Below, piece after piece: positions 23,720 to 35,860 of a stretch of DNA of 64,000 bases. Position 1 is the first letter of the stretch. Each line of letters starts with the position of its first letter. The notes beneath the pieces are model-generated. The model was not told the origin of the DNA. It ran no database searches and was given only the letters and a program-made list of their open reading frames with translations. Where the stretch lies: NCBI RefSeq assembly GCF_004664715.2, contig NC_051074.1, forward strand, positions 22,236,058 to 22,300,057, given 5' to 3'. The DNA is from Peromyscus leucopus. Its lineage: Eukaryota; Chordata; Mammalia; Rodentia; Cricetidae. The translations under genes and the position numbers were made by a program.

Positions 23720-24013
23720 ACCCACAGGTGTATTGGTGTGGGGAGGTGGCGGGGGAGAAGGGCAGGCTGCAGTTAGCCCTCACTCTGTCTGACAGGAAAG
23801 TTGCAAGTCACCTGCACGCAACTACACACAAGCCCTAGTTATTCATTGCAAAGATGTTGATTCAGGAAGGTTCTACTGGATTCCACATCCCTCCTGTCAC
23901 ATCCCCTCAGGGCCTTGCCACAGGTAGGAAACTTCACAGTGAGCCACACAGTGAGAAGGGGGAGGGAGACAGAAGGCAAGCGGACTCGCAGTGAGCCCCA
24001 GCAGCTCACTTAC

Positions 24014-24172
24014 CTCTAGGTTGAAACAGCTCTGGCCTCCCAGCCCGTGGCTCCCGGGATCCCCATCAGCACGCCGGTGGTGCAGCTCCCGAGTGGCTCG
24101 GAGGCGCGGGCCCTCTCTCTCGTCCCCTCGATCCTGACTGAGCTGCCACTCCAGCTGGTCTCTCAGTTTGGA
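24014..24172 (-). CDS. Mtcl1: Mtcl1 internal exon (53 codons)
   Basis: Seen: acceptor cacttaacag and donor GAG|GTAAGTG flank 159 bp, phase 0 at both ends. The product starts [20 protein letters not shown] and ends [19 protein letters not shown]. It matches the MTCL1 stretch following ELGPDLQ (recognised from memory). The first third looks helical and charged, continuing the coiled coil, and the end is glycine-rich and probably a flexible linker. It is the common acceptor exon for the large exon at 25255-26563 and, if real, for the alternative first exon ending at 24532. The frame is intact, unlike the large exon upstream. Confidence 0.92.
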
Positions 24173-24236
24173 CTGTTAAGTGCACGAAGGGGATTTATTT
24201 TGTTGTGAATTTTTAAATGAGAAACAAAAGACAAAG

Positions 24237-24258
24237 GGGTAGGTAGGTAGGTAGGTAA
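24237..24258. repeat. Short GTAG repeat
   Basis: ggggtaggtaggtaggtagg, about five tetranucleotide units. Confidence 0.85.
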
Positions 24259-24531
24259 GGAGGGGTGGGTAAAAACAAAAGTGGGTAGACAATGGGAAAA
24301 CAAAAAAACAAAAACAAAACTACCAGACAGGGAAAAGCATGAATGGAAACAATCAGCTCAAACACTTAAGAGAACGAAACCAAAAGGAGCATGAGCAGGA
24401 AGATGCGCTAACATGGAAAGCGGGGTGAATGTGGCGGTGGCGGCTAGGCGTAACACTGGGTATGGACACATGCAATGGGAACAGGCGCACTACCCATGAA
24501 GGACACAGGGGAGAGGCTCTGCCTTCCTTAC

Positions 24532-24700
24532 TTGTTGAGCAGCCAAAGCCACAGTCCGGGGCGGCAGCTGGGCCATGCACCCGGGGCGCGAAGCCTGGGA
24601 AAGCGGGTCCTTGCACCCTGGGCGAGCGAGGGAGGGCGGCAGGAGCGAGTGGCGGAGGGATTTTCCATCAACACCAGCCTTCTCAGCGCCGGCTCCTCTC
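24532..24700 (-). promoter_or_regulatory. Mtcl1: Candidate internal promoter and alternative first exon of Mtcl1
   Basis: Seen: about eleven CpGs lie in 24541-24660, against a CpG-poor surrounding intron. On the minus strand an ATG at 24576-24574 opens MAQLPPRTVALAAQQ, directly followed by a donor CAA|GTAAGG (24531-24526). The exon would end in phase 0, and the next Mtcl1 exon (24172) begins in phase 0 ([11 protein letters not shown]), so splicing would make a continuous reading frame. The ATG context is moderate (T at -3, G at +4). The frame is open for more than 40 codons upstream of the ATG. A different ATG further upstream opens another frame that ends just inside the intron. Inference: an amino-terminally truncated Mtcl1 starts here. 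The upstream boundary (about 24700) is a guess, and I see no TATA box, as expected for a CpG-type promoter. Confidence 0.45.
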
Positions 24701-25149
24701 CCCCATCCCGGCTTATCTTCCAGAGGGGGTAGGTGGGGCCTGGGGGATGCCTGAGACTTCTCAGAACTGCACTTGTCCCTCTGGCGATAAACCCAGAGGG
24801 AGCCGGGCGCTTGTTACTCTGAGTCTAAGTGTCCTGACTGTGGCGGGAGTTGGTATTTTGTCTTAAGCTCCTCACAGCTTCTTCGTCAGGGTGGCTGGTT
24901 GGTTGAGACACCAAGAAAGGAGCCATGGAAGGCTGCATCGGTCCCTAGCGCCTCCACTGGGCTTTAACTTTGTCACGAAAGGCCCTCTAAACCAGGAAAA
25001 GGGGCACAATTCAAAGAGTGGGGGGGAAGGAAGGAGGAAATAAAAAGGAACTTATAAAACAAAATGAAAAGAAAGGAAAAAAAATATGAAACCAACCGAG
25101 AGAGAGGATTTGTTTGACGCCGAGGCTTTAGTACAATGCAGGTCTGAAA

Positions 25150-25254
25150 TTAAAACCAAGCAGCGGTGAGCAGCGCGAGTGCCAGAGCAGCCATACCAGC
25201 CAGAAGGAGGAAGAACGAGACGGAGCAGGGAGGCGAAGCCGCGAGGCCCCTTAC
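25150..25254 (-). CDS. Mtcl1: Possible Mtcl1 read-through terminal exon encoding a membrane tail anchor
   Basis: Seen: if the donor at 25254 is not used, the frame continues from ELGPDLQ for 34 codons ([13 protein letters not shown], then a hydrophobic run containing [16 protein letters not shown], ending TAAWF) and stops at TAA (25150-25152). The uncharged run is about 21 residues long and ends at the stop codon, which is the layout of a tail-anchored membrane protein. Known, from memory: the paralogue SOGA3/MTCL3 is annotated as a single-pass membrane protein, so a membrane-anchored form in this family has a precedent. Inferred: an alternative last exon made by intron retention and early polyadenylation. 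Against it: the donor CAG|GTAAGG is strong and I see no good AATAAA on the minus strand soon after the stop. The nearest TTTATT on the plus strand is at 24194-24199, just before the next exon. Confidence 0.5.
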   Translation of the reverse strand, partial: VRGLAASPPCSVSFFLLLAGMAALALALLTAAWF

Positions 25255-26620
<1,366 letters not shown>

Positions 26621-26646
26621 TTATGATCCCCTCACACCTCACCCCC

Positions 26647-26650
26647 GACA

Positions 26651-26682
<32 letters not shown>

Positions 26683-26684
26683 CA
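26647..26684. repeat. ACGC microsatellite
   Basis: Nine or so acgc units, 84 bp upstream (in transcript sense) of the large-exon acceptor. Every unit carries a CpG. Confidence 0.95.
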
Positions 26685-27423
26685 CCATTCTTCCTGTTGG
26701 TACGGTTGGCTTTGGGACAGAAAGGAACCATGACAAAGCCACAGTGAGAACTAGAGCCTCTGCAGATGGGGCCCTGGGAAGACCCATAGCTTGTTGCTTT
26801 GTCAAGAAAATGAACAGTTAGTTTTGGGGGAAAACCATGCACATAAAAACCATCACACAAGTTACATACGAAGAAGGAGAAAGTTAAAATAAAGTCCAAC
26901 ATGCATCAGGAACATGGTGGCCCCTGGTAACCATGAGGAGCCAATATGGTTCATCGCCAGCACCCAGAAAAAAAAAATCACCAAAATCTCTCATCAAAGC
27001 TGGTGGTAGAGCTAACAAGACTCGGTAAGTACATCCATCCTGAGGCGACTATAAACGCCTCATGTGTCTGGTGTTCTGGAAGGTTCCACTAGGACAGGGA
27101 AGTTGACAAGTATAGTTGGAGCTAGCTTTTCCACTGACTAGCTGAGGTACGTGAGCTGGGGAAATTCATCCTCCCTCTTGGTATCTCTCCTTCCTCAAGT
27201 CTCCCAGAACGATATGAGAACAGAACAAGGAGACAGACGGCGGGCATCAAGGAGCTTTGAAAGCTGAGGTACTCTATAAGAACACACACTGACACTGAGA
27301 AGATTTTGGCTACCACAAGCGAAGACACCAGGACTCCTTGCCATGCAAAAACCACTTTAGAGCCTTTGGTTCCGGGCCTCTGTTTTAGCTGCTGTAACAG
27401 AGCAGGAAATTAAACACAGAGAC

Positions 27424-27425
<2 letters not shown>

Positions 27426-27454
<29 letters not shown>
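27426..27454 (+). repeat. Poly(A) tract
   Basis: About 29 consecutive A. The sequence before it shows no clear SINE. Confidence 0.9.
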
Positions 27455-27458
<4 letters not shown>

Positions 27459-28264
27459 AGAGTTTACAAACCTGGGAAGTGGTTCTCAGCAGAATACCAG
27501 AGAATCCAGAGGGCTCCCGAGGCCCTTGCCTGATGGAGGTTAAAAAAGTCAACTGCCTTTTCAACCTGGGTCTCCAGGCCTTGAAGCAATCTATACTATC
27601 TTGGTCTTATGGAACTGGTTTATTCTTTGTGTTCGATAAATAGAAACGGTTAATTACACAAAGCAGCCATGTTTGATTGGCCCCGTAAATTCTAAAAGAT
27701 TGACAGAGGCAAGGGTGATGTCTGCAAAGGCTCCCGCGTCACACGGAGGAAGTACTGACGCCAGGTAGGAGACTTGCTGCCACCCGGGCTGTCAACCACG
27801 TGATGGAACAAGTCAGCCTTCCGTGTGTGACTGACTGCTGTGTTCCTACCATCCAGGAGGATCGACGACATCCTTGAGCTCAGGGAACCGCAGCTACTCT
27901 CCGCCACATCCTGGCAGCACAAAGCCACCTGGGAGTGAGATGTAGAAACTGCTTCCTTGGGGACTCCAGCTTGCTGCTGGCTCACTTTTCCCTGACCACG
28001 AACTCGTGCAAGGAGAACTGAGTGACCTGGAAGACTCAGAAGAAGTCTACCAGCAAACTGCAGAAAGCACGATGTAAGGGGTATCCCTTGGAGCCTTTGG
28101 GTACCCTATGAGAGATACACCCCCATTGCTGTCCTCTGGGACCTCTTACCTAACACACACCCTCTGAGCACTATGCAGAGTGATCTATACATATCTTCGA
28201 GTTCTGAGGACTTCCACCCTAAGGACTTAGTTTTGACTAACTAGAAGTGAGGCTACCTGCCCTA

Positions 28265-28427
28265 TTTCTTTTCTTGTTTTGTTTTTTGAGACAGGGTCTC
28301 TCTATGTAGTCCTGGCTGTCTTAGAATTCTCTATGTAGACCAGACTGGCCTCAAACTCACAAAGATCCACCTGCCTCTGCCTCTTGAGTGCTGGAGTTAA
28401 AGGCATTTGCCTCCATGCCTGGCTGCT
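28265..28427 (-). repeat. B1 SINE
   Basis: Reverse B1: ttttgagacagggtctctct ... ccagactggcctcaaactca ... gcctccatgcctggct, moderately diverged. Confidence 0.92.
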
Positions 28428-28569
28428 CTACTCTTTTAACTACTAGGTAAAAATGAGTTCATAGATTGTGGGATTGGATAGGACTTTCTGAGACAGGACT
28501 TCATGTGTTTGTAAGGACATACGGTGTGCTTGATCCTGACACTAACAAAGCACACCTGCTCCATCCCTC

Positions 28570-28613
28570 ATCCATCCATCCATCCATCCATCCATCCATC
28601 CATCCATCCATCC
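28570..28613. repeat. TCCA microsatellite
   Basis: Eleven tandem tcca units. Confidence 0.97.
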
Positions 28614-30624
28614 CTTCACTGTCTATTTACTCAGTAACAGCAATTGGCATATATTTTTAAACAGCCCTGATTCCTCAGAACATTCAAAAGCAGAACAATG
28701 AAAACTACTTTCCCAGCTTCCTGTTAGACAAAGATGTGCACAGAATCCACACACACCGACAGGTCTCTGCTGTTCACATGAAGAGGAGTTTAAAGGAAAC
28801 TATAATACTTATCAATGGAGACAAGTTGTAAATACTTTCTAACCCATTTTTTCTGGGAATTAAATGCAGGAACTGTTAGAACTAACTCTATCTTTAACTG
28901 GGTGACCAGAGTGTGCCCATTGGCCTAAACTGCCTAAATGATCTCACCACTACCTCCACGGCAGATGAGTCCTTCAGCAGGGACTACTGATGATAATGCC
29001 CTTCAACCAGACACCCATCCTCTGCCTGCCTCCAGCCCGAGACTCAAGCGGGCCAGAGCAAGAGAGGCGCAGGGCCATGTGTTGTAACCCATGTGAGGCC
29101 TTGGCCTCGGAGGGCCAGGGAAGATCCTGCCTGGCTCTGGAAGCAATTGTTGTGAAACAGGAGCCTGGATCAGGGACTCCTGCAATCTCTCCCGGGGCTA
29201 AGGTGAACTAAGTGACTGGGGAAGGGGAGTCCCTGAAGATTCTGAGACTCTGAAGCTTCCCAGTGTTTACCACCATCTGCTTATGCAAACAGCAATCCTA
29301 GGGCCCTGCAGTCACCTTGATGTCTAGAAAACTTGGCCCTCACACTAATCTCCATTCTCCACTCTCACATCCTCCCCAGCACCATGGTCCCCATCTCCTT
29401 AAATCTAGACCAAGTGGTAGTCATGGCTGCGATTCCACAAATGGCTGAAAGATGTCCAGTCTGCCATCACCGAAGATTCATCACTGCCCGGGCTTCTTTT
29501 CCTCGGAGAAAGAAACTATACAAACAGCGGGTGCTCTAACACATGATGAAGCATGCTGTCATTTCTACCAATACCCATGCACACTACAAGGCCTGCCACC
29601 AGAACTAAAGCAGAGGGGAGGGGGAGAGGGGGGAAAGAAAACTTGAAACCTGATAAATAAGGAAGTGCAGGGGTTGGTCTCCTTCACTGCAGCTGAAGCA
29701 GGACCCACACTACTCTGTGGGGTCCACGAGAGAGAGGGAGGGGTCCCTCTACCCAAGGGAAGCTGAACTCAGCCTGTTCTGAGGAGGAGCCCACTCCCAA
29801 TGAGATAAGTTCAGCTCAAACAGCTGGCAGCTATACGTTATTAGTTTGTCACCAAAGACTTCGCCGAAACTCTGCCAAGACTCCAGGGGAGGGATGGATC
29901 TAGGTTGAATCCTAAACTGGGAGTATCAAGCTTGAGTTTCGTGAGCCCATGGGTAATTCCAGACATAGTTTGAAAACACAAGATCAAGCCCATCTTTCCA
30001 AGGGAAACTATTCTAACCGTGGGCAGAAAAGGCAAGCACGGCGGCATGAGGTCAGACACACGGGGACCAGCACCATCACCAGCAGCCAGAAAGGCTTGTC
30101 AAGCAACAGAAATATATCACTGCTGGTATATATTCTTTGGCTTGCAAGTCTGCCATCTCGCCAGCACCCCAGCAGCCAACTGCTCATGTGCCTACCTTGC
30201 GCCTTGGTGCCAGCTTCCTTGGGGTTTTGGTGGCCAACCTGCAGTTCCCAGGGCGTTCCATTCCACCATTCTGCTGAATAGAAACTCCTCTCTCAATCAC
30301 CCTGCAGACTGTGTGGGGCATCTCCACACAGCACGGGTTGCTTGGGCACAGACCCATGAAGCTACAGCTCCTGTGCCTGGCATGTTATGTTATACCCAAC
30401 CTCTTCATCAGTCAGGGATTGCACTTGGAGAAAAAAGCCTTTTGCTGGGCAAGAGACGGGGAACTAGAAACATATTCTAAACCCAGGTTAGCAGAAACAC
30501 CCAGCAGGGGGATGTGATCTATGGATTCTGAACTGCATTAGTGGGGGGCATGGGGGTGAAGGAGAAATCAGTCTTGTGCTGAGTCCTCAAGGGATACTGA
30601 TTTTTCTGGAGGACACAGGCACCA

Positions 30625-30962
30625 GGGTGTGGCAGCTGGAATGTTCCCCACAGACTTCAGCATTTGAACACTCGGTCCCTAATTGGAGACACTGCTTGGT
30701 CCCTAATTGGAGACACTCCAAGCTTAGGAGGAAATACGTCACTCGTTGAGACTGAAAGGCCTCCAGTCAATCCAAGTTTGTTCTCTCTACTTCCTGCCTG
30801 CGGTTCAAGATGTGAGGTCTCAGCTCGCTGCTCTAGCAGCCCTGCTTCCCCACCTTGATGGTGATGGACTCTTATCCTTCTGGAATCGTAAGTCCATACA
30901 AATTCTTCCTTCCAGAAGCGGCCTTGGTCATGGTGTTTTTATCACAACAGAAAAGTAATTAA
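30625..30962 (+). mobile_element. Old MaLR-like or other medium-copy rodent repeat
   Basis: gcagctggaatgttccccac and catttgaacactcggtccct at the left, and tctggaatcgtaagtcc then ttggtcatggtgtttttatc, acaacagaaaagtaattaat at the right. The order recalls MaLR-type LTRs or a rodent medium-reiteration repeat. I cannot name the family. Confidence 0.45.
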
Positions 30963-31686
30963 TACATGAGGGACTGATAAAGAGGGGGTTTCCAGGGACG
31001 GTGCATACAGGCCCTTGATGCCCTCCTAGTAAGCCTGACTCACTGCATCTCTCCAGTGACCACTGGCTATTTAGAGTCTGCAGAAACTAGATAGCAATAA
31101 CATCTTTGCTCCCTTCAAACGCCTGATACCAAAAGCAATTTTAAAAAGAGAAAAGGAATCCAGCAAGGCAACTTCAAAAAACCTAGAGAGCCCAGAAGAA
31201 TACATACCCTGTATGTAAGAGAAGGCTGAACTTTCTCAGTTTTTTTTTACTGCCTGAATGTTTTACCTTCCAGCAAGCCAATGTAAGGCATTGTTCAGCT
31301 ACATATTTAAAACACACATACTCACAAACCAATGGCATATAAATGACCCAACCAGCCAATGGTTGCACTATCACACTATGTGAATGACTGTGAAGCACTT
31401 TCTGGGGGTTAGGAGAGCTGTCAGACTCCTGGACAACACTTACTACAGCGTCACACATAGCCAGTTTGTTCTCTTTCCTGAAGAGCCTGCAGGTTGTCAG
31501 AGCAAGAGAGAGACAAAGGACGGAGCTGGGGTGCGGTGAGGAAATGTTCACCCTGAGAAGGTTGGAGCGAACTCCAACGCATTGGCGGGTGATGTTTCTT
31601 TGAGAGCCCTAGAGGCAAAGAGGAAATTCCGAATGGGGTGGCGTCCTTGTTAGGACTAGAGCTCTGGCATGGAAACCTCAGCTTAC

Positions 31687-31746
31687 CTGGCTAAGACTTT
31701 TCTTCTCTTTGTACATTTCCCGGCTGCCTCTTCTCTTCAGGGAACT
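31687..31746 (-). CDS. Mtcl1: Mtcl1 internal exon (20 codons), coiled-coil region
   Basis: Seen: on the minus strand an acceptor (tttttcag) precedes AGT TCC CTG AAG and a donor CAG|GTAAGC follows. The 60 bp encode SSLKRRGSREMYKEKKSLSQ. I recognise this from memory as the segment of MTCL1 that follows the amino-terminal coiled coil. The exon is phase 0 at both ends and joins in frame to [17 protein letters not shown] in the next exon at 26563. MTCL1 is a cytoplasmic coiled-coil protein that cross-links and stabilises microtubules and binds the polarity kinase PAR-1b/MARK2 (family knowledge). The very basic stretch KRRGSREMYKEKK could contribute to microtubule contact, but that is inference. 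This is the most 5' exon I can find in the window; the exons encoding the protein's start were not found up to 64000. Confidence 0.88.
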
Positions 31747-32631
31747 CTGAAAAAGATCCAAGCGTCGCTTTGTTACTGAGGGTAGCACATGACAGCCGGC
31801 TCTTGTCCCTCCTGGTGGAGCTACTTGGTTCTAGAGAAAACAACACCCCACTCGTGACATTTAAATGGTGTTGCATGTGTTTGGTGTGGAGTGCTAAGGT
31901 AGTTGACATTCTAATTACCATCGCTAGGGAGCATTCATTCCTCAGTTACTCTGTTTAATGCACAAAGAGGGTTCTTAGATGAACTAACATTAAAGAGAAG
32001 GCAAGAAGATAGACACAGGAAGTTTCAGAAACAGATACAAAGCAGGTCTGGAGCTGGCTTCTTTCTGAATTACACTTTGTTCAGCTAAAATCAAAATTAA
32101 TTCTTGTGTTCTGAAGGGTCAGATTAAAAAGTGGTAGGCTCTTATTTATGGAGAAAACAGACCAGGATTTACCGGTCTTCCAGTAATAGATGCCGTGTGT
32201 GCCAGAAGAAAATGAAATATGCAGATGTGAAATGAAAGCTAGAAGCAGAGACAAAAGGCTCCTAACTCCGGTGGAGAATTATTGGTGCTGGGAGCAGGGA
32301 GCCTGTGGGTGGAGGATTCCTCCAGTCCTGTGATCTAACAAACCACAGACAAGGCTGGGAACCACAAGATTGCTGAAAAAGACTGAATTCATAATGGCAA
32401 CCAGAGTGGAAGAAACTACAGGGCTTAATATTCACCAGAAATCTGCAGAACCCACTGGAGGGCAAACATGAAATACTGGTGATCAACGAACGGCAATGAT
32501 GAATGCTGCCCATAGGGGAGACTTGATGCTATAGAGGCATTACCTTTTTTTATGAAGATAAGATCATTTTGTCCAAATCCCTCTCCCTTTACTATGTAAT
32601 GTGAGAATAATATGCAATGTGCCTATAACAG

Positions 32632-32633
<2 letters not shown>

Positions 32634-32678
<45 letters not shown>
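32634..32678. repeat. GT microsatellite
   Basis: About 22 uninterrupted GT units. Confidence 0.97.
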
Positions 32679-32680
<2 letters not shown>

Positions 32681-32840
32681 ACTCTATGATGTACTTTGTA
32701 TGTGTGTATGAGCATAGTCAGAATTTCTAAGGACTTAACAAAGTGATTCTAGAATTCATCTAGAACAGGGTTAGCAAACTAGAGCTGTGAAGCTAATTAA
32801 ATTGCTTGATCTTCAAATGTGCTTTGACGATATAGTCTGA

Positions 32841-33038
32841 GGATACAGCCTCCATTCTTCCCTGGATGGTGTGCACAGCACAGACAGAGCTAATAACTGG
32901 TGGATATAGTCTCCGTTCTCCCCTGGATGCTCTGCACAGCACAGACAGAGCTAAGCACTGGTGGATACAGTCTCTGAGGATACAGCCTCCGTTCTCCCCT
33001 GGATGCTCTGCACAGCACAGACAGACCTAAGCACTGGT
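32841..33038. repeat. Minisatellite, 61-bp unit, three copies plus a partial
   Basis: Units at 32841-32901, 32902-32962 and 32978-33038, each starting ggata(c/t)ag and ending ctaa(t/g)(a/c)actggt. A 15-base partial unit (32963-32977) sits between the second and third. Divergence is about 5-15%. Confidence 0.93.
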
Positions 33039-33395
33039 TAAAACCATCATCACCTACAAAGTTGACAGCATTTAACCTCCCAGTCTGGCAGAAAAACTCT
33101 AAATCAAGAGCAACAAACTGGTCAAAATAGGCAGGGATACATTGAAAAGGAAACAATGACAGTAGGCTCACTCTAATAGATACAGAAATAGGATAGATAT
33201 AATGGCTCGGTGCTGCAATAACATTTACACAGGTTCATGAAACAAAACAAAAGCTTATAAACAGCATTGAGGAATATGAGATTTTTAGCAATCTACACAG
33301 GCAACATTTTAAACCAGTGAGGAAAGAATGGGATAGCTGGTGTAAGCTTGTAGAACATTTGTCTAAAAATTTCCAGATAGAAGCATTTTTCTTAA

Positions 33396-33490
33396 AAAGT
33401 GGGGTCAGCAGTTAAGAGCATTAGCTGCTCTTACAAACTTTAGGAGTTTGACTCCTAAAACCCACATGGTGGCTCATAACTATCTGTAAC
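33396..33490 (+). repeat. B2 SINE fragment
   Basis: gtcagcagttaagagcatta, gctgctcttacaaacttt and cccacatggtggctcataac. Confidence 0.8.
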
Positions 33491-33544
33491 TCTAGCCCCC
33501 CGCAAAAAAAAAAAAACAAAAAACAAAAATCCCAGAATTTTCTC

Positions 33545-33690
33545 AAGTAAGGCATGGTGGCGCATACCTTTAATCTCAGCACTCAGGAGGCAGAGGCAGC
33601 AGATCTGTGAGTTCAAGGCCAGCCTGGTCTACATAGTGAGTTTCAGGACAGCCAGGGCTATGTAGAGACACCCTGCCTCAAAAAAACAAA
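33545..33690 (+). repeat. B1 SINE
   Basis: aaggcatggtggcgcatacc ... gttcaaggccagcctggtct ... caccctgcctcaaaaaaac, full length. Confidence 0.95.
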
Positions 33691-33749
33691 AACAACAAAA
33701 AAAGAATCGTTTCATCTATGATGCACAATTAAAGCAAAGGATTGTTTTC

Positions 33750-33805
33750 TTTTTGTTGTTTTTTTTTGTTTGTTTGTTTGTTTTTCTATTGTTGTTGTTG
33801 TTTTT
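33750..33805. repeat. T-rich TTTG and TTG repeat
   Basis: ttttttttgtttgtttgttt then ttgttgttgttg. Confidence 0.9.
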
Positions 33806-35439
33806 CCTGCTTGGATACTTAGAGATTTAACAAAAGCAGGGCACCTGGGTTAGGAAGGACCCACCAAGTAAGGCATGAGTGGGATGGAAGCTGGGCTCTA
33901 ACTCCAGTCCTGGCCCACCCCTGGGGCTGGACCCTCAGGGCAGATGCTGAGATGTTCAGTTAGAATGCTCTTCACACCCAGCACTCAGTTAAATGTGTGC
34001 TGTGGAGACGCCGCAGTCACCTTTCTTTGCTTTTTACTGTGTATGTTTACTGGGTGCAGGATGACGTCTCGATGTGCATATAGGCACGTGGAGTGATTAC
34101 TAAGCCAAGCAAGTTAACATATGCAACATTTCAGTCACTTGACTTTGTTGTTGTAAGAGTATCTAAAAATCTACTTGAGCCAAATCACCAGTATACAATA
34201 CAGGCTGCTACACTTAAACCAGCCATCTGCTACACTGATCTTCAGATACAATGATGCTTTTGAAAAATATGGGCGGATACAGGAAATGCTCCTGATGTGT
34301 CAAAAGGAAAGTGCACGTGATGAACAGCATCTCCATGGGATTAAAACACAAATGTCATTGTATTACAGGTGCAATCCAGGAAAGTGGGTTGAAGGCGTAC
34401 ACATTACAATGTTGGCGATCACTGCGACAGCATTAGGGGGCACTTTTCATTCTCTTTGATGGCTCTTCACAGTCCCCCATCATCTACAGTGCACATCACT
34501 GTCTTTGAAATGACAAAAGGCTGAGGGTACTGCAAGAGGGTACTGCAAGGTGGTCCATGTGTTCAGTGTATGTAAGCCCCCTCATTAAAGTCCCATATCT
34601 ACGCAAATGAGAAAAGGTTAGGAAATTAAAACGTATACTGAAAAAAAAACAACAGAAGGACTGTCTCGGACCTCATGTACAGGTATGCAGCAGGCACTTA
34701 TTCACCAACTTCCTGGGTCTCGTCCCACAAACCGGTAGTGTCTTTTATGTGCTTGGTCCTTCGGGTATCACATATACATGTGAAGTCCCAAGGATTGAAG
34801 AAACCAGCCAAGTACCCCACTATTAATGCAGGTTCCAAAGCAGAGAAGCAAGACACCATGAGGGATAATTGTGTTCTAGTAAAGGTCTCCTCCAGAATCT
34901 GGTCCAATACAAAATGCTCAGGACAGAGGACTCTACAGAGGGGACCCTCGGGGTGGGGTGTCTGTGTGGCATGTTTCATACCCAGCTTATTCCTGTGCAT
35001 GATCCAGCAATCCATGTCTCTTCTAAAGACAATGAAAAGAAAGAGTAAATGTGGGTGCCAATTAAGTGGAAGGCGGGACTGGGGACTTGCGTACACCTTT
35101 CAGTCTGATCAACTACCAGCAAATCAACTTTACATTGCTATTTAAAGAACAAAGTTTGACTAGCTTTATAATTTAAGTTTTAAAGCATAAATACTTGCAG
35201 CTTAATCTGCACTGGCAATGATTGTCAAAGCCTAGAATTCAACATTTACAAATTCTCATTCACACACACAAAACACACTATTATCACACAACTTGTGTCT
35301 TGAGAGAATCTTCTGCTTTTTAAATCTTTGGCCTCCCAGTCAATCCCAAGTTCAACCAACTTTTCCGAGTTCTGGTAGTTACCTGGACCACTGAGCATTG
35401 CCACAAGACTTCTTCTCTTTTGAAACATCCTTTTTTTCT

Positions 35440-35860
35440 AGATATTAGGCTAGCTACACCAGCTTGTTTCTTCTGTGGTGTATGTTGGTGTGGATTATCT
35501 ATTGCTTGATTATTTCATGGACGTGTTTAGCTTCTTTGGGTTGAATTTTCCCTTCTAGTGCTTTCTGTAGGGCTGGGTTTGTAGACAGGTATTGATTAAA
35601 TCTGGTTTTATCCTGGAATATTTTGTTTACTCCGCCTATGGTGATTAAAGTTTTGCTGGTATAATAGTCTGGGTTGGCATCCGTGGTTTCTTAGTGTCTG
35701 CATGAGATTTGTCCATGATCTTCTAGCTTTCATAGTCTCTATTGAATAGTCTGGTGTTATTCTGATGGGTTTACCTTTATATGTTACTTGGTCTTTTTCC
35801 TTTGCGGCTCTTAATATTTTTTCTTTGTTACTTTTTCTTTGTTACTGTTAGAGTTACTTT
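35440..35860 (-). mobile_element. LINE-1 fragment
   Basis: Contains the recurrent L1 stretches cccttctagtgctttctgta, gggctgggtttgtagacagg, tggtataatagtctgggttg and ttctgatgggtttacctttatatgttacttg (in part). I read these as the reverse complement of the L1 coding region, so the strand is tentative. Truncated at both ends, with no intact frame. Confidence 0.65.

Larger units (their letters stand above)
13723..24013 (-). other. Mtcl1 intron between exons 24014-24172 and 13627-13722
   Basis: A 10.3-kb intron with SINEs, two ERV2-type solo LTRs, a long GT repeat and a pyrimidine tract, listed separately. 15380-16400, 16630-17800, 18000-19320 and 20710-22280 look like unique intronic sequence. A homeodomain/octamer-like cluster at 18666 is described in the findings. 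Confidence 0.85.
24173..25254 (-). other. Mtcl1 intron between exons 25255-26563 and 24014-24172
   Basis: A 1082-bp intron. It holds the tail-anchor read-through frame, the candidate alternative first exon and a short GTAG repeat (24237-24258), and has no recognisable mobile element. That is unusual beside the SINE-dense introns around it. Confidence 0.85.

Noticed and set aside
24353..24616. 87-codon minus-strand frame over the CpG-rich patch
   Set aside because: Out of phase with the next Mtcl1 exon; the shorter frame from ATG 24576 with the donor at 24531 is the better reading.
28570..28613. Regular spaced repeats, checked as a CRISPR-like array
   Set aside because: Plain TCCA microsatellite with no spacers; the genome is mammalian.
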